Below are positions 47,880 through 59,749 of a stretch of 64,000 nucleotides of DNA, piece after piece (the stretch's first letter is position 1; every line of letters starts with the position of its first letter). Origin of the DNA: Rusavskia elegans (Eukaryota; Ascomycota; Lecanoromycetes; Teloschistales; Teloschistaceae); assembly GCA_011316305.1 (NCBI GenBank), contig SAUG01000021.1, forward strand, positions 372,001 through 436,000. Reading direction: 5' to 3'. Below the pieces are notes generated by a model. It made no database searches. It worked only from the letters and a program-made list of their open reading frames with translations, and was not told the DNA's origin. The translations under genes were made by a program, and so were the position numbers.

Positions 47880-48480
47880 GCGCTACGGCGTTCTTGACTC
47901 AAAGGGGACACGCGCAGCTAGATAGAGAGATACGGTTATCAAGACCCTTACTATTTCGCAACAGGATACAACGACAAGAATTAGTCTGGAACGAAAAACC
48001 ATCAAAACGAAAAAAATATAGATGAAAGTGGATAGTAGAAAGGTACAAGTGGAGAAGTCTTGCATTTGCGTGGTGTCGTGACGACATTTAGGAATTTATC
48101 TTGGAAGTATTGAATCATATCATCTTTACTGCTGCCGTCAACCGTGGGTTCAACTGACAAGAGCGATACATCCAGCTCTCGTTGGAAGTTCAATAAAAGT
48201 ATACGCTGTGAGAAATATATCCAAAGCATTTGTACAACCCGATTTACTTGAAACTGAAAGTCGATATTGAAGTTTCACTAGCGCCAGCCGCTGCTTATAG
48301 TGTATCAACGGCTCCTTTGGCTCGATGTAGTGGAGAAGCTCGGAGCGCCAACTTGATTTGCTGTCTTGTTGATTCAGTGCCAAGCCTTTGCCTAAAACGA
48401 TTCGGAAGTCGAGACGTCGATATACCAATACCAATTTATAGTAGAGTCGATATATCAATCAATATACGATACTGAAAGCC
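47880..48480 (-). other. Unmutated island in RIP DNA, possible gene fragment
   Basis: About 600 bases with normal CpA/TpG content between two RIP blocks. Minus-strand frames (48458-48150 and 48229-48002) are open for 75-102 codons and have ordinary amino-acid makeup, for example SVEPTVDGSSKDDMIQYFQ, but I recognise no family. It could be the remains of a single-copy gene, spared because it is not repeated. Confidence 0.35.
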
Positions 48481-50787
48481 TATATAGCGGGATTATTTTA
48501 AAAATATTATCTAAAATAGTTACAAAAATTATATAATTTATCTATTTAGATTTAATATTTTTTTCACTAAATTTAACGTATTTTTATAATAGTTATATTT
48601 TATTTCTTTTAATAATTTTAATAATTTCATTTTTTATATATTTTAATTAATTATAATTACAATTTTATTTCTATTTATTTTATATTTGTTAATATAAATA
48701 GTGTAGATAAAAATATTATTTGATTATATCTATTGATATACCATTATTATATTAGATAAAGTTATTTATTTAAATTATAAACGGAAAAAAAATTTACTAT
48801 AAATTTTACTAAAAATAGTAATATTAAATAGTTAATTTACCAAATTATCTATTAAATAAAGAAAAGAAAAATTTTTATTTTAAAATTATAAATCTAAACC
48901 GATCTTTTGGTAAATATAAAAAAAGATTTTATTATTAGATATTTCTTATTTTTTAAATATTATTTTAAATTATATTTTTTATCGTATTAAAATAGTATTT
49001 AAACGATCCATTATTTTATTTGAAAATTAAAACTATAATTAATAGATTATAATGATTAAAGTTAAAATTAATCAAATATATATTTAAAATTATATTAAAA
49101 TTTAAAAGATTTATCAATTCTTCGGCGTATATATCGTCGATAGAAAATTTTTAAAAACTTTTAATAATTTCGGATTAAATTACTATAATATCAATTATTT
49201 ATAAAAATATTAGATAACGTTATAGACAAATATATAATAAATATTAAAAAAATAGAAAATTATAACTAGTATAATTAACTCTATTTATTAAATCGTTTTA
49301 ATTGTAAATTCAATTGTTTTTAAAATCTTTAAATGATATATATAAAAGCTATTATAATTACTATAGTCTAGAAATACATCTAATATATCTATTCAATTTT
49401 TAAAATAAAATAATAATATAAAAAACTATTCGTAGACTTTATATAAAATTAAAATATTAAAAAAAAATTTAAATTAATATTTATAGATATATTTTTTGAA
49501 TAAATATATTAGAATTTTGAAAATTAAAAATATTAGAATAATATTAAAGAATTTAATTTTTAATATTTAAAATCTAGTTTCAATCCTTTTATAAACCTAA
49601 AAATTAAAATTTAATTTAATTATAGATTATAAAAAATGAAATTAATTACTAATAATAATCGTCATTATATTCTTTAATATAATCTAAAAGTTTACATTTA
49701 CTATAATAGAGAATAATAATAGTAATATTAACACAAATTAAGATTAAAATAAAAGATAGAAAAAAATAGTAATAATAAACTATCAAAATATATTTATATT
49801 CCAAAATATTTGTATCGAAAATATTTTGATATTATAAAATATTATAAATAAAATTATCCGAGGAAATTAGCTAGCTTTAAATTCGACGTAAAAAAGATAA
49901 AAAAAAGTTAAAAGATAAATTCGATAGTAATGAAAAATATATCGAAAAAATATAAAAACTCTATTTAATATATTAATAATTAATATAAAAACGGCGAAAA
50001 AGATAATAAACTAGTATTTATTGATCCTTTATTAATTATTTTTCTAGTAATTTTCGCCGCTAATTATTTTCTTTCTTTATTATAGATTTTTAACGGCGAT
50101 TTAGTAATTAATCTATTCAATAATACTATGATCTACTGTTTTATTAAAGTTCGATACTATATTAACAGTTTATATATTAATATTCAATTGATTTATATTG
50201 GTTTTTTATCTTCGATTAATTAATAGTTCGATAAATAAATTAAATTTTGATATAATAGTAAGGAAAATATAATAACAAAATTTATATTTTAATTTAATTA
50301 ATATAAATAACTGTTTCCTCTAATCTTAATTAAAATTCATTTAATAATATAAAATATTCTTTTATAGATAAATCAACTAACGTAGAAAATTTTATAGATA
50401 AATATATTTTGTAATTATCGTTTTTTTTTTCATTTTTTACAAATAATATTTAGTTAATTTAGTTTTGATTTTTGTACCCGGTGAACTAGTGGTCCAATAA
50501 GCAAATTAAACGTTGATATATCAATATCGAATATACGATAGTAGTATTTATATTGTAATTTAATTAATATAAAAAACGGTTTCTGGAAATTTTAATTTAA
50601 ATATATTTAACAATATAACGTATTTTTATCTTGAAAGTTGAATTAACGTAGAGTTTTTATAGATAAATATACTTCGTAGTTATCGTTTTTTCTTTTTTTA
50701 CTAATAATATAAATTCTTCGCAAGTACTATAATTTACTAAAATCTTTTACGTACGTATATATCCCCGTAATAGCTATACCGCAGCTA
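48481..50787. other. Extremely AT-rich block, no gene seen
   Basis: Very low G+C on both strands, no open frames above about 60 codons and no recognised motif. TpG and CpA are somewhat more frequent here than in 27.3-47.8 kb, so it may be differently derived or an older, re-mutated RIP block. Confidence 0.45.
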
Positions 50788-51671
50788 GACTGGCCGTCGG
50801 ATCGAGTTTCGAATTCGGGTTAAAGAAACCGATCCGACCCGAATCGGTTCCGACTTTTCCAGATACCGAACCGAATCGGGTCGAATTTTTCTAGAATTCG
50901 ATCCGTTAAAACCGTTAAAACCTCCTTTTCTATATTATAAAATCAATTTTTTTTATTAATAGAATAGAAATATATCGAAGTAATATATTTATCTAAATCT
51001 ATTATTTCTAGTTATAAACAACTAGTTAGATAATTTAATAATTTTCTTTATATTTTTATTATTTTCGACTTTCGTTTCCGTTTTCTTTTCTATATTCCTT
51101 TCCATTTTTATATTTTTATTTTTATTTTTATCTTCGTTCTAATTAATATTAATATTTCTAGCTAAACTTTTATTACTTTCGAATTTAATATTATTTTATT
51201 TAATAGAATATCTTTCTATTATCTAGTTTTTATTATTGATTTCGACGATATTATTAGTATTTTCGTCTTTCTTTTTATACGGAGACTCGATATCTATATT
51301 AGCCGTATTACTATTTAGATTGGCTATTTCGGATCGGATTTTTATTAGTATTTCGAAAATCCGATTCGAATTTTAATAAATTAATTTAACCTGACCTACT
51401 AAATAGTATAGATCGAGTTTTAAAATTAAAACCGAAAATCGAATCGGATTATAAAATAGATACTAATAGAAATCCGATCTAATTTACTAAACTTTTTATA
51501 TATAGTAAAATACTATATTTAATAAAATATAATACTATAATTAATTAATTAATTAATTATATCTATAGATAATATATATAGATAATATATTTACTTTAAT
51601 TAGATTGGTTTCTAATAGATAGATATAACTTTTATATCAGAATTATATTTTTATACTAAGTCATGGCGGTA
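50788..51671. repeat. MITE family 2 pieces (GACTGG ends), nested
   Basis: A left end TAGACTGGCCGTCGGATCG at 50786 is followed by arrays of CCGAATCGG-type palindromes. A further end in the other orientation (AGATTGGCTATTTCGGATCGG) occurs at about 51318. Boundaries of individual copies are unclear. Confidence 0.5.
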
Positions 51672-52632
51672 GACTGGCCGTCGAGTCGGATTTCGAACTC
51701 GGATTTATATTCCGGGTTCGAACCGAATCGGTTCCGATTTTTTTTAGATATCGAACCGATTCGGTTCTATATTTTCGGGTCTAACCCGCTAAAATCTAGT
51801 TTAAAAATATAATTCTAGTATAAAAATTATATCTGTCCATTAGAAATCAATCTAATTTAAACTGGCCGTTTTATCGGGTTTCGAACCCGGATTCGTATTC
51901 CGGATTGGAATTTCTAACCGTATTAGAAAGAAGATTAACTTTAACTAGTAATTTAGACGTAATAGCCACGTTTATCGCGAAATCGGATCGCCGCTTTGAT
52001 TGGAAATAGCCAATCTAATCTAATTAGAGTAAATATATTATCTATATATATTATTTATACATATATTTAATTAATTAATTTATAATAGTATTTTTTTTTT
52101 ATATATATATGCGATTAATCATTCGAATTTTGATTTTAGTCTTTTACGATTTTAACGCTAGAGGCGTTAAACCGATCAGATTACGCAATTATTTGGTATT
52201 TAAATATTTTACCGAAAACTCGAATTAAGGATTTTCGAAGGAGCTAGATTTGGACTAAAACCTTTATAATAGTATTATATTCTATTAATTATAGTATTTT
52301 ACTATATATAAAAAGTTTAGCGGATCAGATTAGATTTCTATTAATATCTATTTTATAATCCGATTTAATTTTTATTTTTAATTTTAGAAACTGATCTATA
52401 CTATTTAGTAAATCGGATTAAATTAATTTATTAAAACTCGGATCGGATTTCCGAAATACTAATAGAAATCCGATCCGAAATAATCAGTCTATTTAGCGAT
52501 CTTAGCGGATCGGATCTGAAAATCCGGATTCGATCCGGAACCGATTTAGTTCGGTATCTAAAAAAGTCGGAACCGACTCGGTTCGAACCCGGAATACGAA
52601 TTCGGATTCGAATTCCGACGCGACGGCCAGTC
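51672..52632. mobile_element. MITE family 2 copy with long inverted repeats
   Basis: Starts GACTGGCCGTCGAGTCGG and ends with its inverse (CGACGGCCAGTC), flanked by TA on both sides (51670-51671, 52633-52634). The arms match in inverse for over 100 bases, including TTCCGGGTTCGAACCGA. Inside, other family ends occur near 51858 and 52488, suggesting nesting or fusion of copies. Confidence 0.65.
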
Positions 52633-55600
52633 TATTACTATTATAGCTAAAATATTTAATAAATTTCGATTATTATTATAGAGATTCTAGTATTTTAACG
52701 ATTTTGAATTGTTTAAAATCGTTATAATAAATTATTTATTATTAAATAAAATTAACGATTAGAATTATATATTTAGTTAAAATTATCCCGTTTGTATCTT
52801 TAATAATAATAGTAGATTAAAAATAATATTAGAAATAAATAATTATAAACAAATAGCTCTATTTATATTTAATATATTACTTTAATATATTATTTTAATT
52901 CGTTTCTTTTTTATCTAGTCGATAAATATTATCTTTTCCGTTCTTTTAACGAGTTTTATTACGGAATTTAATTTCGTAATATAATATTATATATAAATCA
53001 GTATCTAATATAATTTACATTATTTTATTATATTAATATAAAGTTTTTTTTACTAATTTTATATTCCATCTCTTCGTTTCTAATATTTTATTTTAAATAG
53101 GTTTTTATATTTGGATCTATAGTTTTCTATATATCGATTTATTTTAATTTTTAGAAACGTTTATAGATAATAATATAATCTATATTTTATTTTTTATAGA
53201 ATATATATTTAGACTTCGACTATTTTCTACCGCGTTCGCGGTTTATAATCAATTTAGATTTTATAGATAGTAACTTTAATTTAGATATAATAGAATATTA
53301 GATAGTAGTATAGATAATATAGTAAAGTAATATAATTAATACTAGAAAGTATTTATATAATATAGTAGTTAAAAGTATATAGAAAAATATAATATAATAT
53401 ATTAGAAGTTTATAGAAATATATAAATTTATTTATTTTAACCGAAATCTAGCCGACGATTATATTAATTAATTAAATTCTATTTCCAATCTTTTTTATTA
53501 TTATTATATAATTATTACCGTAAATTTCTAATATAATATCAACCGTATTATATTATTTATCGTTTTATTAATCGTATTATATAAACGTAATTATAGTACG
53601 TACTAATCGGACTGGTAATATATTTAAATAAAATAATTATAAATATAATTGCGTTAAAAGATATTTTAGTACGTAAAAATATTATAAAACCGACTCGTAG
53701 AAATTTAGAAAAAACTAGAAATAGTAGAATCGAATAAAGAAAAAGAAAATCCGCTAGTATAGTAGTAAAAATAACATTGTAAAATAATATATTCTAAATA
53801 TTCCAGCTAATAATATATCGATAGAAACGTAAATAAAAAGTTAATACTATAGCTTTTTCAAATATCCGTCGCTACTAGAAAAGTTTCGATAATCTAATTC
53901 TAAAAATACTATTTACTAAACTATACCGCGAAATCTTCGAAAATATTATTATAGAGATAGTTAATTCGGCTGGTATTATTAAAATATAGAATATAGTATT
54001 AACGATTCTATAAAACTCTATAGAAATATATATTATTATATATCTAATAAATATATATATTACTTTTTAATATTTTTATTAATATACGACTATATTTATA
54101 TTATTTAAATATTTATCCAGTAGTAATTTACGTTAAACGATTTACTATTTAAATTAAAGACTTTTAGTTTATTAAAAATTTAATAAAAAATTTAAAAATA
54201 TAGCTAGAAAATAATAAACTAGTTAATAACCGAATTCTATATAGTTAAAAGATTCGAAAAAAAGATATACGATCTAGAATTTTTCTAAAAAAAAGATAAT
54301 ATAAATTATTGCTATTATATTAACTAGTATTAAATAAAATATATTACCGCTTTATATTATTTTAATTATTTATTATTATTAATTGAAATAATATATTCTA
54401 ATATAGTAATCGTTTATAAAAACTATAGTATTCGAATATTTAATATAATTATAAATCGGATTAGATCGGATTTCTAATAGTTTCTATTTTATAATTTAAT
54501 TTAATTTTTAATTTTAATTTTAGAAACCGACTCGTACTATTTAGCGGGTCGGGTCGAACCGACTTACTAAAACTCGGGTCGGATTTTCGAAATACCGACG
54601 GAAATCTATATCGAAATAGCCAGTCTAATCGCAGCTAAACTAGACGGTAAAATCTTTATTTATAATAATTATATCTATTTTCGAAATCGTCGACTATAAT
54701 TTTATAACTAAACCAAACTATTTTAATTTCGATAAAAATATTCTTTTTACCGTTTTTAAAACGCGCTATCCGATTTCTCTATTCTTTTTTAATTAAATCG
54801 GCCGGGTAAAACTTCTAGCTAGCGACCGTTTTATAGCCAGCGACCTTTTTAAAGCTACGCGGGCTAAAAAGTGCTTTAATAGTTTAATAGAACGTTTAGA
54901 TACGGGTTATATAAAAAGTATAGCTAAAACGATTATTGTAGATCGTTATTTCGCACTATAGTAGATAAATAAAGTAGAAATATTTGATATTTATAATTAT
55001 TTATAAAATCGAAGAAAGACTAGATAGTTAAAAATTTGTAATCGAATAAAAAAAAATCGTTAAATAAAAATAACTACCTACGCTATAAATTTTATCTAAC
55101 GAACTTTAGTTATAAAAATTTCTTTATACGTAGAATATAATAATCATTGCCGTATATAACGTTAATAATATTTATATTATATTTTAATATAATCTTCTAT
55201 AAAAACTTTTTAAAAAAAATTTATTATAATATACGAAAATATTTCAATTTATATTATTTTATTAAATAGTAAAATATAGTTGTAATTGTTTAATATTTGT
55301 TAAATTTCTAATTTTATAATCAATTTAATTTCCAAAAAATATTTTTAAAAATATTTTTTTTTGAAAATCTAAAAGCTTGCTATTTTAGATAAATAAAATA
55401 AAAGTAATTATATATAATAAATAGCCTATATATTTATTAATAAAACTAAAGTAAATATAAATAAAGATTTTTTTTTTTAAATTTCAATTATTTTAGCCGC
55501 TGTCTATATTATAAATATTATTCTAAAAATGAAATTTATATAGAAATTTTATTTTAAATAATTATAAAATCTTTTTTATATCTAGATTACTTTCGAATAT

Positions 55601-55706
55601 ATAATTATAAAATTTATTTTTATTAATTGATTTAAAATATAAATATTAGCTTGATATTTCTATATAGATAGAAAGTTTTTCTATAAATAAACGAATAAAA
55701 TTGAAC
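52633..55706. repeat. RIP-mutated AT-rich DNA
   Basis: No open frames. A MITE family 2 end (GAAATAGCCAGTCTA) lies at 54613-54627. At 54780-54900 a less AT-rich stretch carries GCGACCG and CTAGCGACC repeats of unknown origin. No element could be delimited. Confidence 0.45.
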
Positions 55707-56014
55707 GTTAATATTACGTCCACGATTTTATAGAAATACTCTAAAGATTAGTCAGCTAAATAATACTAATTATCTATAGCCGTCTATAACTATTATAGCC
55801 GATTTTTATAATAAAAGCTTTTAGCGGACGGCCGTCTATTAGTACTATCGGCTACTTTTACTATATATATCGTTTTTTACTTCTATTAGATAGCTTTTTT
55901 CATTAGTTATTAATATAATTAAAAAATTCTCTAGATTATTTTCTTTTTAATTATCTCTATAATGAAAATATTTTTTAATATTATAACTATATTTTTATAG
56001 CTATAGAAAATTAG

Positions 56015-59000
56015 TGTTACGTCTACGATTCCATAGAGGTTCTTTAGAAAAATTAGTTAGGCAAGTAAGCCTAATTATCTATAGCCGTCTATAGCCGCTA
56101 TAGCCGCCCTTTTTAACGGGACTTTTAGTAAATAGCTATCTATCGGCCTTTACGGCTACTTTTACTATATATATCGCTTATTACTTCTATAAATAGTTTC
56201 TCTCGTTAGTTATAAATATAATTATTAAATACGTCTCTACTATTCTCTTTTTAATTACTTTATAACGAAAATACTTTATAATATTATAACCGTACCTCTA
56301 CGTCTATATAGGATTAGTTATAATAATCTATATTGGAATTCCTTTATTATTTAATAGTTTAGACTATAACTACGGCTATAGCTAGATTTAAATACAACGC
56401 TCTCTAATATATAGGAATATTATATTTTAATAACTTACTATATTAATTTTATTATCCCGACCTATAGATTAAAGTAATATTATTAAAGCAGCTATATCTA
56501 ATATCTATATAAAAAATAAAAATTTTTTAAAACTATAGGTTAATTAGATAAATATCTATTTTATATTATACGTAAACTAGTTTCTAAACGAAATAGTTAA
56601 GGTTTTATTTTTAATATTATATTTAGGAAAGGCTGCCCTTAATTAAATATAGCTTCGAATAGAAGATTACCCTAATAACCCGGAAAAATAAAAAAAAGAT
56701 AAAATATTATATATCTTCTATATCTTCGGTAATTTTATTATAGCTATAAAAGAAGCCTTCGGAAATAATAATAAAGATAGAGTAATAGATAGAAAACTAA
56801 TAGTTCTAAAATAGTAGAAATCGATAGTTACCTACGCTATTTAGTTTAGAATATTAGCTTATAAAATAGACTAGAAAGACTTAGCTTTAAAAGTCTACTT
56901 CTATAAAAGATTCTAGATAAGAGTTAAAAAAGCTATAATAGTAATCGAAGAACTAGATTTATTAGTAGATCTTATCGAGCTCGCGATAAAGATCGATATA
57001 AAGTAGTATAAAATATATTTAGATAAGCAGGCGTTTAGTAAAATAGGAACTATTAAAAGAAAGTCTAGAGAAAACCCGATAGAGCTCGATACTACTAAAA
57101 CTAAAGAATTAAAAACTAAAATTTATTATTTATACGGAAAAACGGGATATTTTAAAAGAAATTATCTAATTAAAAAGGTAATTAAAGTAACCGAATATTT
57201 TTTTAAAATAATAGAAGAATTACCTAATAAATATATAGTAAAAAGCTGGTTAGCCTACTATAATAATATTTACTCTATCTATCTATCGGATAAGAAAGGG
57301 ATAGAATATTATTTTAAAGAACTAAAGAGAGTATAGAAAACGAGGCCGATAATCGATTTTAAACTATATAAAAATAAAAAACCCTTTATAGCAGCGTTTA
57401 AAGTTAAAATCGGAGATTAATAAATAATAGCTTTCGTAAATAAAGAGAAAGATAATAAAGTTATAAAGGGATTCTATAATAAAATTAAAGGATATCTCTA
57501 TAGAAAAATAATAAATAATAATAGAATTCTTAATATTAAAGTTATAATAAAATATAGGTTAATTAGAATAATAAGCTTTACTATAATTAAAAGTCAGAAA
57601 AGTTATATTATTTTAGAAAATAAATAGAAAGAATCTATTTTAGAAAAATTAATAGAAAAAAATATCGTCGGTAAAAAAATAGAACTATAAATAATATATC
57701 TTCTAGCCTATAAAAACCTTTTATATAAAAAAATAGACGTTATTTTAATAATAACCTACGAAAAGATTAAAGACTTAGATAATAAATTTAAGGAAGGCGG
57801 AAAAGTTTAGGATATAAAAATTTAGAAAAAATATTACTATTTCCTCTAATAATTTACTAAAAAATATAATAAAAATAGAAAAATAATTTAATGGCTTAAG
57901 ATAAATTATATTAGAAAGATATATTAAAATATAGTTAAAATTATAGATAAAATTAAATACTATAAACTAAACTAAGTAAATTAAAATAAAGAAATACCGA
58001 ATCTAGTATTTAGTATTTAATTTAGAAACGAAAAATTTAATTAGTATCCGTCTTTATTATTATAGGACGAAATAGTTACTAAGAAATAAAATTTAGTAAA
58101 ACTATTAAAAGAACTGGAAATAATTTATAATATAGATATATAACTCGAAATATATAAAGATAGTAGCGAAAAAATATTTTACTAGACTTTTTTTAGAATC
58201 CTATATTTTCTATAGATTAAAAGAAATTAAAATTTCTTAAAATTTAATCCAGATTATCCGAATTAAATCTAGGTATTAACTTAACGGTCGCCTTTTACGC
58301 GGCTAGTATAAAACTAATAGAAAAGTAAAATATTACTAGATCGTCGAGTTTATTAAGCCGAGAAAATACGCGTTACTTTTAAACGATAAAATTACTTTTA
58401 CGCTTATTTAAAACGTAATAATAAATAATAAAATATTCTTATTTACTAAAAAGTCGGCGAAAATCAGATTTCTAGACTAAATATTTATTATAAATATCCT
58501 ATTCGGAATTAAAAAAGGATTCAAAATATTTTCTTACGAAAGTTAGCGAAATAAAAGAAATAAAAGAAATAATATATAGATAGTATTAGATATTAGAAAA
58601 TTATACGATTTCTAAGCCCGAGTATATTTACTATAAATATTACTATTAACCTCGATTTTATATTCTTTTAAAGGATTATAGATATATAAAAAATAAAAGA
58701 AAGATATTATAACGCCTTTTAACTAGATATAATAAAAAGACTTTAATCGATTTCCTCGTCGAGAATATATAATAAAGATATTAATAAAAAAAAGAAAAAA
58801 AAAGAAAAAATACCCTTTTTATACCCTATAGACGTTTTCTATACTAGGTAAAAAGCGATATAGAGAAAGCCGTATTATATCTACGATTCTATAGAAGTTC
58901 TCTAGAAGAATTAGTTAAATAAACGAGTCTAATTATCTATAGCCGTCTATAGCCGCTATAGCTACCTTTCCTAATAAAATTCTTAGTAGATAGCTACCTA

Positions 59001-59282
59001 TCGGCTTTTACAGCTACTTTTATTATATATATTATTTATTATTTCAATAAATAGTTTCTATTATTAGTCGTTAATATAAATATTAAATATATTTCTATTA
59101 TTCTCTTCTTAATTATTTCGTAATAAAAATACTTCGTAATATTATTATCGTACTTCTACGGCTATATAGGATTAGTTACGATAATCTATATTAGGATTTC
59201 CTTACTATTTAGTAGTTCGGACTACGTCTACGGCTGTAGCTAGACTCGAACGTAACGCCTTCTGATATATAGAGACGTTACA
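56015..59282 (+). mobile_element. Inner Gypsy LTR element inserted in the outer 5' LTR
   Basis: LTRs of 410 bases lie at 56015-56424 and 58873-59282. The target duplication ATTAG (56010-56014 and 59283-59287) matches the LTR sequence it was inserted into. The interior of 2.45 kb carries a gag relic with zinc knuckle. No reverse transcriptase motif could be read. An AGAGAAAGCCG tract precedes its 3' LTR. Confidence 0.84.
56600..57300 (+). pseudogene. Gypsy gag relic with zinc knuckle
   Basis: Several open stretches read as a gag-type protein (KQAFSKIGTIKRKSRENP at about 57025-57080). At about 57120-57170 follows IYYLYGKTGYFKRNYL, the RIP-altered form of a CxLCGKxGHFKRxC knuckle (C-x2-C-x4-H-x4-C). 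Cys and His have become Tyr through G-to-A and C-to-T changes. Confidence 0.65.
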
Positions 59283-59749
59283 ATTAGTTATAATATTTTA
59301 TACTAGAATTTCTTTACTATTTAGTAATTCGTATTATATCTACGGCTATAGCTAGATTCGAATATAGTACCCTTTAATATATAGGGATATTATCTTTTAT
59401 AATTCCGCAAAATAAATAAAAATCGGATTTTTATCTAATTAACGTTATTCGGATAATCTATAGAAATACTAGTTAATTCTAGAATTATAAAGAATATTAT
59501 ATCGAAAAATTATATAAAAAGATTTAGTATCTCTTTAAATAGAAAAATAAAATCTTATTTTATAGAAAGTATTAATAGAATAGAATTTATTAAAGTTTAG
59601 TTTTAAACTAAACCTTTTTAGAAACGAAATAATTATTATAAATAAAGAATTATTTTCGATATTATAAAAATATAAAGGGAAATATAGTTAGATATTCTCT
59701 AGTAAATTAAAATAAAATTTAAAGATCGAATAGATATTAATATAGATAA

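Noticed and set aside
47883..48087. Small membrane protein on the minus strand
   Set aside because: Two overlapping frames of 60-62 codons share the same DNA and neither has support beyond hydrophobicity.
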